Source of the DNA: Paragonimus skrjabini miyazakii
Taxonomy: Eukaryota; Platyhelminthes; Trematoda; Plagiorchiida; Troglotrematidae
Assembly (NCBI GenBank): GCA_014338405.1
Contig: JTDE01000033.1
Span: forward strand, 364,556 to 428,555
Reading direction: 5' to 3'
DNA: 64,000 nucleotides
This document shows, piece by piece, positions 34,720 through 46,112 of the stretch (the stretch's first letter is position 1; each line of letters starts with the position of its first letter). Below the pieces are notes generated by a model that searched no databases, was not told the DNA's origin, and saw only the letters and a list, made by a program, of their open reading frames with translations. The position numbers and the translations under genes were made by a program.

Positions 34720-35099
34720 GTTGGGATATGTTAGCAGTTCGTTTACTCTCATCAGTCGCAAACGTACAATATGCCAGTCATATAAATCATACAGATACAA
34801 ACAAACAGGGACTAGACACGCCTATAAGCACATCAAGTATTACATACTCACGACCATGGCCACCCGATGGCTTACTTTAACCACGTGTGTGCACATAACT
34901 TCCGATGGTAAGTTCATATAAGCATCGCTTCGCAGGAGGCTAATAACTTTGAGTTTCTGTTGCGCAGTGGTGTCTTGAATGAGACTAATGGGTCAACTTG
35001 ATGACTTGCTGTTATAAGGTGTTTGACAATCATTTTACCAAGTTGATGCTGGTGCGTCTTCAGATGTGGTAAGTGGGTTTGAACACCAGGACTGGGCAA
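34720..35099 (-). mobile_element. Penelope-like element 3' end with hammerhead-like motif
   Basis: The minus frame from 35099 reads VKHLITASHQVDPLVSFKT and ends EAMLI, then a TGA. Beyond it, in the same frame, RKLCAHTWLK and WPW continue the PLE C-terminal pattern. About 90 bp further downstream (34722-34762) lies a hammerhead-like motif: GTTTGCGA, CTGATGA, GAGTAAAC, GAA, then CTGCTAACAT. The coding part matches 42957-43229 closely (HILVTDPLVDPVKSFKI), so both come from one PLE family. Truncated and with stops, it is inactive. Confidence 0.65.
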
Positions 35100-36885
35100 C
35101 TTATTTCACCTGCGGCCTCCAATACATCTTAACTATAGATCGCAATACTTCAGGTTTCTTTGAGGAACCCTTGAGCATTAAATGTTGAAATGCTGTAAGT
35201 TATCAGAGCGTTGCGTCCAAACCTTGCTTGTTCCCGTTCTACTGATTGTCAGCTAAATTAGATGCTTCTTCCACATTCGCCAACTGCTGAAGAACAAATG
35301 TCTTATCTTTCCTCTCAGAATATCGTGTTGTTGCCTCCATTCTATCCTTCAGTAATTGCTTACATTTTGCCAAATGTGACAATAGTTTTTACATATCAGT
35401 CCATTTCTGAAGACCAATTAAATCTATATGGATGTTGGCCTCATTGGGTTTTCTGACGATATTAATTTCTGACGATACTAATCAAAGACTTATCCTCTAC
35501 GATTAGGTAAAATATCTGACCTCTTAAGAAGGTTCGAATTCATTCTAACTCCTCGTAGATAGTATGTAGGACTTCGGTATGGACTGAGGCAATCTAGGTT
35601 TGACTGAATTGAAAGCCTTACTGAAAACACGGTAACACGCTTCTAGTATGTAATATTTATTCTCCCATTGCGTAGTTTTATTGGAAATTGAAAATGAAGT
35701 AGTTCACATACAGGTTATCCTCAATAAAGATGTGTTACTGGGCTGAGTGTAGCTCGGTCGTTGTTAGATACAAGACTGCAAAAAACATTTGCGCAACTTT
35801 GAGACAATCATTTGAGACTAACTAAACAATAAGCCGATAATCTTGCTTCGATTTTATATATTTCTGCAACGATATCAGAACAACTAATTATCAGTACTCA
35901 GAAAGATGAGCTACCGCTGGAAGTAAGGTGAACAGAACTGAAAACACACCAGTGTAACCTCTGATGATAACTGCAACATTTGGGAATGTTTTATCAAGAC
36001 GTATGACGTTCTCAAGTTGATATGTGGGATTTACTTCAGAAAATTCAAAGTGATGTCGAGAATGTTATGATCGTCCTTGTCGTTTAGTCATTGTCCGTCA
36101 AAATGCTGAATGTCAATTTGGGATTTAATTAACGTCAAGTACAATGTAGGCGGAAGTTGTCCCCGCCCCCGTTTATTTAACGCTATGCTCGTAGAGAGTA
36201 GTTTTACGGAAAAGCTGCTGGAATTCGAACTGGAACAATCCATTTGAAAACCTTCCCATTAACTGTTTGTTGCTGAAGTACACTTATGAATGCATGCTAT
36301 CAGTACATGCATCTTGTTCCATTTATTTAGCAGCATAAGAAATGGATGGTTGAAGTCCCGTGAGTTGAAACAATACTCAGATTTTAATGCTGCCCACTCA
36401 AAAGTAAGATTCAATCAACGCTTCTCTTATCCTGTCTCTTCACACCGCGGATGCAGATATTCAATGAGGTATATCTCAGCTTTAAAAGCAGGTGGTGCGA
36501 ATGTTTCAAAATGACCGACGCGTTGGCGTCAGGTCTCTCAACGTCTAATTCAGACATTATCAAGCTGGCTGATTCATGAGATATGGATTTTAACCATCCA
36601 ATCTTTGAACGTTGGGCAAGAACCGAGACAAACACCTGCTTTTATCTAAAAGTCTTAGTCTACTGATTCTGTTTCGAGTTTTGTGCGTCGACTTGCTTTA
36701 CTTTCACTTGGACCCTGAAACAAACAGTGGATATTGTGTAATAGAGTGTGTGAAACGGAAGTCGTAACAGAATAACCTTAGGCTGCATGGCGAGAAGTCG
36801 TCTGAATAGTTTGCGATCTGTACTCGCCTAAGTCCTCTAGTGTCACCAACAATGGCCTTAGGGCGGACTGGCTTAGCAGTCCCAA
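35100..36885. other. Unassigned sequence
   Basis: A 64-codon plus frame with an ATG (35262-35456) has natural composition (AEEQMSYLSSQNIVLLPPFY) but no supporting signals beyond a weak upstream AG. Nothing else recognised. Confidence 0.3.
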
Positions 36886-36894
36886 AGTACTTAC

Positions 36895-37128
36895 GTTTAT
36901 GTTGTGGATTTTCGAATTGGATTGCAAGGCACCAGTATTTCATTTCTCTAACATTAGGATATATTAACCAACCATGTGGCACAATGTATATACAGTTCTT
37001 AGCAAAATGCCTACATGGTGCGTCTTTCGCAACGGAGATATGAGTAGAGTTTGCGTCACGTATACATTTACGGTTCATCTCTCTGTTTCTTTCAAAAGTA
37101 AGCCTAACCAGCTTATACATTTTTGCGG
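36895..37128 (-). CDS. Candidate internal exon, 78 codons
   Basis: A frame is bounded by a strong acceptor (ATTTCTTCTTCATTGTCGGCAG, AG at 37130-37129) and a strong donor (GTAAGT at 36894-36889). The length is 234 bp, a multiple of three, and the exon enters and leaves with one base of a split codon, so it is symmetric. The peptide starts KMYKLVRLTFERNREMNRK, continues APCRHFAKNCIYIVPHGWL and ends IQFENPQHK. The family was not recognised. The open frame continues to 36704 past the donor. The agreement of frame with both splice sites is better than for any other segment here except 59828-59987. Confidence 0.45.
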
Positions 37129-37129
37129 C

Positions 37130-38660
37130 TGCCGACAATGAAGAAGAAATTTTTTACTCTTCATAACTTTTCTTTGTCCTTACAATTGCATTTGAGAGCC
37201 AAAATCGTATCCTGAAATCTAGTTTGATTCGTTTTTGAACATTTTTACATATTCTACTTTTGATATTTTTTCGTCTGTTTGCTCTGTTTAATTTAATTCT
37301 ATTGATTTTTCTTACCTTCACAATGGTAGACGTCTTGAACAAAGTTTCTGTGATTTTATTTTATTATGACAGCATTCAGCATGTACAAGTTCATTATTTG
37401 CCACAATCCAGCTGGATAATCCCACCGACTGTTCGCCGCACCTTTATTTTTCAACTAGTCAATAACTGCTATTATTTTCATGGCAATGAATTAACTGTCA
37501 ACTAATTGTGTCCTTTAATCTGTATCTATATTTGACATGGACAGCTCAGTAAACCCTTTTACTGTCGTTCTTATTTTCGACATTTCCAGCGTTTTTTATG
37601 GTGTACTTCCTAATTTTGAGGCTGTCAACTGAAATACACTTCTTTCTGTGGGATGTTTTATATACAGCATATAGACAGCTGATGTCAACTTGCTACCTCT
37701 TAAGTGGAACCGTATATCGCACAGGTTGTCATCTTGTTTGAAAATCAGAAAGCATTTATTGCAAGACAGATGCTTTCTGGGCCATCCTTACTAAGCCATC
37801 ATCTATCACTGTGAGATAAGCCGAAGCTTCGTAAGAGTTTGCATAATCTTGAAATACACGGACTTTCCTGCCATAGAATCAGCAAATCACATATTTTACT
37901 CTTTTAGATTAAAACTCTAGAAGTGAGTTCGATAAGAAACAGCACAATTCTTAAGGTAAACAAAATAAGTTCATGCTCAACTGGAGATCAACTGGGGGGT
38001 ATTCATTAAGGTTCACTTAGCCGAAAGGAAGCCAAATCCAACTAGGACATCATCTTTGTAATCAGTCAAGTAAAACTTTTGTTTCATGCGGTGTAAACGA
38101 GTAAACTGACTGTCAGTACGATTTTGGATTTATGGATTTGTCCATCACGTTTTCATTAGCAAAACGCTGGCTGAATATTTTCCTTACGTTTGGTAAACTA
38201 CATTCCGGTTACTCCTCGCAGAGCAGATTCCTGTTTCTTTTGCCAACCGACGAGCAATAAACAGCTATGAAACGTCAAATCATTTCATTACATCATCCAC
38301 AAGCAGCATGATTTAAGACTGACAGATCATTCCTTGCTGCTTAGTATAGGCTGACCCAAGTGTGAACATTCAGATAAACGAGGTTAAGCGGTGCGTCGTA
38401 CTCTGGATTTGGATTTGGGCTACATTATTTAGGAGAAAACTAAACTGTGACAAATCAGGACTTGCTTCAAACCATGGATAGATACTGTATACCCAAACGT
38501 GACATTGGCATTACTTGCTGATAATAGTTATGAGAACCAAAAAATAGCGAACAAGACTTGTTTTCTGTGTTTGATCATGTTAATTACAAAACAATAAATG
38601 TGAAGACAGTAACTGGGGTGAGTTAGAAAAATGGCCAATAGAGGTTAGGGACGGCATGTT
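37130..38660. other. Unassigned sequence
   Basis: No recognised element. ORFs near 37154-37505 are AT-driven and overlap on both strands. Confidence 0.4.
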
Positions 38661-38669
38661 GGTTTTCAG

Positions 38670-39570
38670 TTACGCAATCACTGTTCCAAATCTTGGGCTT
38701 GATTGATCGTGAGCCAGGGGAGGTTGTGTCCGCACGAACTTCTCCCAAGCACAGAGGTCAGGGTTGCGTAATCAGATATTAATGGCCTCGGCAACCGTCA
38801 ACATTCGGAATCTCACCATCTTTGATCGATTTCTTGACACTCGGTAGATAATCTGAAAAGCGTCTGTCTTACTGACAAAATGATTAGAATCAGTCAAATG
38901 AGCTACAATCGCGCTCGGGATCGTCTTAGTCAGACCACTGTTTAATCATGCAGGATGATGTTCACGCACTCTGTCAGACAATCGCCTCGTAGTACAACTA
39001 ATGTATGATGCTAGACACGAGCAAACAAATGAGTACACACAACAACTGGTTGTAGAACATGGAAGTTTGTCTCTGAGTTTTGACATAATAACGGGTGTTG
39101 ATCGGAAACTCACGCACAGTTGAACGGCAGAGTGGGATGCTTCGACTGACCATTTGAGCTTTCTTGAGATAACTTCAGCCATATGATCTCCCTCGAATGG
39201 AAGACTAATAAACGTAAGTTTCTTATTCACAGAAGGTGGCTTACGTTTCAACTCTACCATCTGCATCGCCTCCTGAATCAAACGCACTGGGTATACATTC
39301 TGCATAATCACTTCACGTAGGAAGTCTAGCTCAGCTTGTAGAATGTCAGGGGTGCATATCTTTAACGCCCTACCCGTCAGCCATCGTATGAGGTTTCACT
39401 TTTGATTTAGCAGAACGGAAGTGTCAAAGTGAATGTACCGGTCACTCCAAGTTCGTTTTCTGTTCACATTTCGTTGGAGTGAACCATCTTCTCTCCTTAC
39501 TACGCCAACATCCAAGAAATTTATTTGACCATTGCTGTCTGACTCATGGGTGAATTTAATACTACCATGG
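38670..39570 (-). pseudogene. Penelope-like element: RT end, GIY-YIG and C-terminus
   Basis: On the minus strand one frame runs almost uninterrupted from about 39555 to 38673. In order: IKFTHESD, then INFLDVGVVRREDGSL (end of the reverse transcriptase); RKRTWSDRYIHF; the linker ending EVIMQNVYP; a TFISLPFEGDHMAEVI block; then CCVYSFVCSC and ASYISCTTRRLSDRVREHHP (the GIY-YIG endonuclease module, its first motif YIS in place of YIG); and a C-terminal tail with AEAINI and NPDLCAWEKFV. Three TGA stops interrupt it, at 39396-39398, 38943-38945 and 38772-38774. The reverse-transcriptase core is missing. This is the best preserved PLE coding segment in the window. Confidence 0.8.
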
Positions 39571-39860
39571 TCTCAGTAAAAAGCTGTCACAATTCTGTTC
39601 ATGTTAGAATTCTTGTTGATGACGCAGAAAATATCATCAAAATGGCGTTAAATGAAAATTTTGAAAAAATAAACATTTCGAATTTTGGCATCTATCAAAT
39701 TGTTAGAAATGAAACAGTAACACATTATGCATGATTTCGATATCATATAAAATGTATTCCGTCATATCAAGCACTTTAACGGGTTTCATTACACGACTTA
39801 TTAAATTGTCAAATGTGAGCAATGATCTCTGACCAAATATCCTCATGGGGCTGAGTTCAA

Positions 39861-39955
39861 CATTACGCAATTGGCCTCACGTTAGGTACAGCCAAATTTG
39901 TATATGCCAACGCCTACCCACTTGATTTGCTGTTGACTGGAAGCCGAATTTTATC
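39861..39955 (-). mobile_element. SINE leader fragment
   Basis: CATTACGCAATTGGCCTCACGTTAGGTACAG and the following CCAAATTTGTATATGCCAACGC match the A-box edge and leader of the SINE on the minus strand. The body and ribozyme are absent. Confidence 0.55.
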
Positions 39956-39959
39956 AAGT

Positions 39960-42805
39960 GTATTGCAGACACAATTTGACCGGAACAAACAGCCGAATAG
40001 TAACTTTGTTCTATCACAAGGCACCTAGTGGCAACACAATCTTGTGTATTGTTTGGGCCAAAAGCAACGTGCTTACTTCTGCTAAGAGTGCTTACAGCGT
40101 ATTCTTTGCCACTTGCGTTACATTGAAAATGTCACACTAGATAGATATTGGACTAGTCATTACAAACGAGCGCTCCCTATGTGAACGTCACTCTAGAAAT
40201 CAAGTAACATCAAGCGTAATTACCAACATGTACAACCCTATCCTATCAGCCAAATTGGAAACTTTCTAAAACTATTACAAGCCCAATATTTGACTGAATA
40301 ACAAGATCATTGCTAACAACAGCGGTACACTTCATTGCCTCAAGTGCACCATGCTACTCTCTATTATCCATCCTGAAACTAAGGTTCCTGATTGACATAC
40401 GTTCGCCCGGCACTAGTTGTAGCGGTCATTTTCCATTTTGACTCACATCAACTATTTTGCCTGTATACAATCTTTGAATTGTTGTGTTTTACTTTATTTG
40501 TTCCTTGTTCATTTCAGAGGCATACTTATTGTTTATATCAAGTGTGCTTAGTGCAGGAAGAACATCGTCTTGCGTGTAGTAGCTTGCTGTATTTAAGTGG
40601 ATTGAAGAAACTTAAGTTCACTATGTACCGAAAGTCTAAATGTTAAACGCAGCTATTGGTTATTATATGACAACTATCGCTTGTGATTGGCTACACAATT
40701 TGGAGTTTTGTGTAAGATGTTGACAACCTAAAGATGAAGCTATGCTATTTGGAAGGCTGTTATTTGATAGGCTGAAAGAGATAATCAAATTCGTGTTGGA
40801 AAATAAACCAATGTACGTGCGACCCAATTTTGTAAATGTTTGGGGAATGAAAAGGCAACTGACTAGTGGCCAGAGGAAAAAAGGGAGAGGCAGAATATAC
40901 TGCTAAACTCGATATCAGAAGTGCGATGCTAGCTTCAGGCGCAAAATAGGAATGAATAAACTTTTGCTGAAGGTTATTCTTCAGGGGAACACTAGTATTG
41001 GAGACTAGTTCACACTGTTCACAACTGCTCGATGCAGATAACTGTGTATTAAGCTAACCTGCACGGAGCCCATAGGGATTCGGATGACATCAGAACGTCT
41101 AGGTGTTCAGCATATTTCTAGCCTGTTCACAACGACCCCATTCCAGAAATTTGCTGGATTTAGATGCACTAAAATGATTCTGTTGTTCAATATCTGCATC
41201 TCCAACAGTGTTTCAATAACAGAGTTATCATGTTTGATTTAACACTCTGAAGTTATGTGGCAAAATGGACATCTTAGAATACTTTGCGAAAAACAGATTG
41301 CGGAAAATGTTTTGCTCACTCTACCTAATGTTACATTTAACAGTATACGAAATTACAGTCTAGAGCACAGTGTAAATAAGGTAGGTAGGATTCTTACAAA
41401 AATGATATGGGAGGTGTAGAAATGAGCTGGATAGTCCAACGAATGACACAATAGCAACCATACCCCTAGACTGAATACTAAAATGAATCAGGAGCTGTTA
41501 ACTACTCACTAGTGCTTCCAGGGATCGTGAATTCTTCTTCCTTAGTATTCTGAAGGGCTATAGTTAACGAATTGTCGTACAGAGGAGGAGTATAATTATC
41601 CGGGTTGACTCAGGTACTTCAAAATGTGACATGATATAAAGGAACACATTCTACCGATTGATGTTTTCGGTAGGACTGAGAATAAGTTATTCATATTTAT
41701 GTTTTTGCGTGAAAAGCTAATGAATTGTAACACGTTCTCATGGAATTTTGTAACTTCAGCGTCCACCATACAGGAACCTGTACACATTCATCATGTTAGG
41801 GGGTTTCAAAATCACGGTTGCATGTATCAGCATAACTTTTTGCCTGATTTGACATCAGTTTAAGATGACCTGACGGGTCTCCATGGCAATATTCCTTGAA
41901 AGACGTCCAAACTAAGCAGATTATACTAGCCCGGTGAGGTAGAGAGTGGAGACAAACATATCACCTCGGATTGCAAACGGTGTGCAGAGGTTTATGTTAT
42001 CAGTTTGGGTCACTGAGCGACGCTGCAACACTAAGGTTGTTTGGAAGAGAAGTGTGACCCAGGCGTTGGTTGGGTTAACTACTTTAGAAAGCCTGTTATT
42101 GTGGGCCTTTTCACAACGTCGATTCTTCGGCTTGATGTACTTGTTCCTAGTGGAAACAGCTTACTTTTGAATACCTATAAACATTTAGCAGAACACGACC
42201 GGAGAACCACCTCGGGCAACCTTAAACCGACACTGGGTCAATTGTGATGATGTTATAACACACAGTAGTGATTATGAGACAGCTTCCAACAGAGAGGCCT
42301 CAGATTAGCTGTCGAGTGCGCCAACAAGACTCGAACGTTAGGCTAAAATGCAGGAAATTATTTCAAACTTTAACTGTTTGACGCATGGGAGCTCTCTGAT
42401 CTGTCGCACTTTTACGGAAAAATTAGTCTCCTCTAGGCCAAATTTCAACGGTTTAGTGTCACGCGAACAACTTACGCGAGTGGTCCGGAAAGAACATGAG
42501 ATATACAACAGACAAGGCTTAAAACAACCAATCGGATAAATTAGCTGGAATGAAAACATACCTGTGTGTAAGTCCATAAGCAGTCAAGCAAACCGCATAA
42601 TCGAGTTACTTGCTACTCATATACACCGGTTTATCAAAAGCTCACTAAGAGAATGTGGTTTCTATTGAACGAATATCTGTACAATGCGGTGATTTCTGTC
42701 TAGAGTGGCGTATTCTATGAGGGTGTAAATTCAAATTGTTAGAAACAAAAAGATACGCAGAAAGCAGACTAAAGTGCAGTCAACTTGGCATCCAGTCAAA
42801 ACGGA
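39960..42805. other. Unassigned sequence
   Basis: ORFs at 39958-40140, 40392-40646, 41946-42247 and 42338-42577 are short and unrecognised. No supported exon or repeat. Confidence 0.4.
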
Positions 42806-42807
42806 GA

Positions 42808-43630
42808 GAAGACATATATCGCAAGATGTTAACATATCGATTTACTCTCACCAGCCGCCGACGGAAAACCGGCAAATTTTACACCAACTGTGTATAGCAA
42901 TAACAACTGAACGAACCAAACACATAGTTCTGACCTTTCACGCGTTAATAGTGCAATTAATTCCACGGCAAGGGGAGTGGTTGCGTCAGCGCCTCCTGTG
43001 CACACAAAACAAGCCGATATTGTTTCATCAGCATTGCCTCGTTAATCGCTAACAGTTTCAGTTTATGATTATGTAACAATATTTTGAACGATTTGACAGG
43101 GTCAACTAGGGGATCGGTCACTAAGATGTGTTTGGCGATCGATGAGGCCGGGGTCTTCGAGCTTGTTACAGTAAGCATGTCGTTCTTTGAGATTGCACTT
43201 GATAAGCCCCTAGGAATGTGCTCCGCCATACGCTAATGCAAACGCCGATCTGTCCTATTTACGTAGACGTCACTGCAACTACAATTGAACTGGTATATTA
43301 CGTGCGGGACAGACTGATCGGTTGAGTGTGTATCATCGTTATGAAGAACCAAACTCCTAATACTTAGCAGGGTGCGCAATTGGGCAGCTGGGTAGGTGCG
43401 TTGTAACACCGATATCAATTTGTGACTAACGTTGTTAGTCAGGAGGTGACCTTTGAATTTGATTCGCGGAAATATGTTCTTTTCCTCTGCATTACGGCTT
43501 ACCATTTTTTTCATCGTCCTGTGGATATCCACAAACTTTTCAGGATAGCCGTTATCCACCGACGTTTCTTAATAAACTCTTCTCCTTCCTGTAATCATTC
43601 TGCAGTGCAAATCATTCTGGCTCTGTAAAC
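42808..43630 (-). mobile_element. Penelope-like element 3' part with hammerhead-like motif
   Basis: The minus strand shows LQNDYRKEKSLLRN, then after a frameshift DNGYPEKFVDIHRT, a diverged middle, YQFNCSCSDVYVNRTDRRL (GIY-YIG region with the tyrosine pattern kept but YIG changed to YVN), and after a stop AEHIPRGL, KTPASSIAKHILVTDPLVDP, KSFKI and LPLPW. The break between the two frames is at about 43230. About 100 bp after the coding end lies a hammerhead-like motif (42812-42862). It carries two frameshifts or stops and no reverse-transcriptase core. Confidence 0.7.
42812..42862 (-). ncRNA. Hammerhead-like motif of PLE 3' end
   Basis: Minus strand: GTCGGCGG, CTGGTGA (core with one change), GAGTAAAT, CGAT (GAAA degraded), then the palindrome ATGTTAACAT, C and TTGCGA. 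The better copy at 58704 keeps GAAA and TCGCGAC, and the copy at 34722 keeps CTGATGA. Compared together they give stem I GTCGCGA/TCGCGAC. Stem II is very short, so catalysis is uncertain even for an intact version. Confidence 0.4.
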
Positions 43631-43634
43631 TAAC

Positions 43635-46012
43635 GTTTTTACTGGCCCTCGTTTAAGAGAACTCAGTGTTTTAAATTTGGTATCTGCCAGTGACTTTATG
43701 AATGACAAGTTTCGTTGTAAAGATTTCTGACAGCGCAGTGGATAGTAGGGTCGCCAGTGATTTTAATCTGAAATAATAAACAACACAGACTTAGTTAGGT
43801 AGAAATGTTCGTACAGCGTTTACACAAGCCATAAAAGTTTATACAAATACGTCCAGTGGGACAGTTTTGAAGTTACTATAACTGAATTGCATGTCTTTTC
43901 AAACCTATCAGCCACGGCTGTAGCTGTGCGAACGTTAAAGTGACTAAAAAAAGACATACCGATCTCTACAACCTGCTGCAACAAGTACTTATAGTTAGCA
44001 TACAGATAGCATTCTGAAAGTCCGGTACTATTACAAAACCAATGAAGCAGGCGCAGAACTCACGAGAATTACCAATGAACCAAAATTAATACCAGGTGAT
44101 GACAACTGTTGCGAAAGGGAATCAGTGATGCGTTGCCCATGGTTGAAGCATGCGACAATAATGTATTCCGATCCTGTTGACCGAACGCTATATTCAAAGT
44201 ACAATGATAAGCGTCCACTATAACTCGAAGAGACCCAATTGGTAAGATCCAGGCATGCACAAATATTGCGACGAAAAAGTTCTCCCGTATGCAGGTTTTC
44301 TACTACTTAACCTATAAAGCCATGCAGAGAGCTCGGAGATTCAGATTATGATTCAGTCACATATCGATTTTACTCGGATATAGAAGGCGCCAAATGATTC
44401 AGGGAAGTCATTGTTCAAGCGAGATTTTAAAACCGCCTTTTACGCAAGAATTAACCGCTGTTAACGCTGAATACGTTATTGCCGTTAATGTTTGATAACT
44501 GTACATAAACATGAGACTGCCGAGATATATGTCTGAATTTGTCGGTTAAGGGATAATCCGCTCGTCTAGACACTTTGTCACTATTTTCGGCGCGAGTGCA
44601 ATGGACATTTAGATACTTCATAGACGGGTCTCGTTTGAATCAACGACTTTGCAAGTCGACCTGTCTGTGTCTACTACATACTGAAAAGAGAAGATTGTAG
44701 GTAGCAACAAACAAATTTGCTGGCTAGAGTCTAATCGGCGGCTTCTTGTACTAGTCACTAGTGTATGGAGCTTAATAATGTCAATCTAGGTTAATAAGAA
44801 AACTTAAAGAACCGGCAGATATGAGCTTTGCGATAATGACTAACGACCAAGTCTGAAATAACCGATTACCCGCAGAAGTTCTACAAAAAACGGATTGAAT
44901 CCAAACTGTGGTATGAGAATAAGGGTGAAAGAAAAACTGACAGATGGCGTTATCAGTACACAACCAAAGGTTCACAAATATCTTTATCAATTCTGTGTAA
45001 TGGGACTATCCTGAATAATGTCTGGTTATTCACAAGACAAAAAAGATAGTTGGCACATACGTTGATGTTTAAATCACTGACTTACTGGGTTTTATTAGAT
45101 GCTTCGGATGGAGTGAACATGTCGAGTGGCCAATGTAGAATGCAACGATATGGGGTGTTAGCATCAATGTCTTTTGTAAATTCCGGGAAAAATAGCTGAG
45201 ATTTTGCTGACCCTCAAGGTTTAACAGCGTTATTTGGTAGCTTATCATCCACCAGTAATGGTCATGGAATTCACAGGTATTTTCCTCTATAGCCTTCTAC
45301 TTCTCGACGGTGTTCACTATGTCTTTTTGTTATAATGTGGCCTACCACTCAAACATTAATATTCCCTTCAGCTCCTGCATTTTTGCTAGAAACGGTGGTC
45401 CCAAAACATAGGTCGGCACTTACGTTCAGTGTAGAGAGACATACTTTACTTATCTCTCAGCCATCTGTAGTGTCGAGAGCTAAGAATGCGGACAGCGCAA
45501 GGAATGTTTGCTCGGGAACTTAACACATGAGGTATATACTTCAACGTCATAGCGCATAACGCTGATCCAGGGACGCCACGGTTGAAAATGTCAAGTTTAT
45601 ATACGGAAAACACAACTTCCTGCCAAACCGCACTGAAATATTTCTTCTGTTCTTCTTCTTTAATTCCCAACTGTATACTCCCAGTTGATTACTAAGTGGT
45701 GGTGGAAGTAGCATATCGTGAGCGTTCATGCTCCGCACACTAGGAAGTCGAAGATTTCCAGCCGAACGTTGACATGTGTCACTGATCATTCTATTGAACT
45801 AAGATTCATAATTGCGTCGACTACACATTTGCTGAGTGCCACTTTTGTCGTAATCATTAGGATCCAATGGAACTGTAACTTCGTCTGGCAGCGTAGGTAA
45901 CTTCTGCTTGTGGCTGACACTGGTCGCCTTCGATTAAGTGACAATTTTTGCGTAACACTGTACACGTTATAAGGTAACTTACAGATGCTTTTCCAACAGT
46001 GGTTAATAAACA
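43635..46012. other. Unassigned sequence
   Basis: Nothing recognised; short ORFs at 44069-44260, 44781-44990, 45335-45523 and 45446-45900 have no domain resemblance. Confidence 0.4.
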
Positions 46013-46112
46013 NNNNNNNNNNNNNNNNNNNNNNNNNNNNNNNNNNNNNNNNNNNNNNNNNNNNNNNNNNNNNNNNNNNNNNNNNNNNNNNNNNNNNNNN
46101 NNNNNNNNNNNN
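46013..46112. other. Assembly gap of 100 N
   Basis: A run of exactly 100 N, the usual placeholder for a gap of unknown size. Confidence 0.98.

Noticed and set aside
42774..43052. 92-codon plus-strand frame
   Set aside because: It is the antisense of the PLE C-terminal region and its 3' end, which carry the family motifs.
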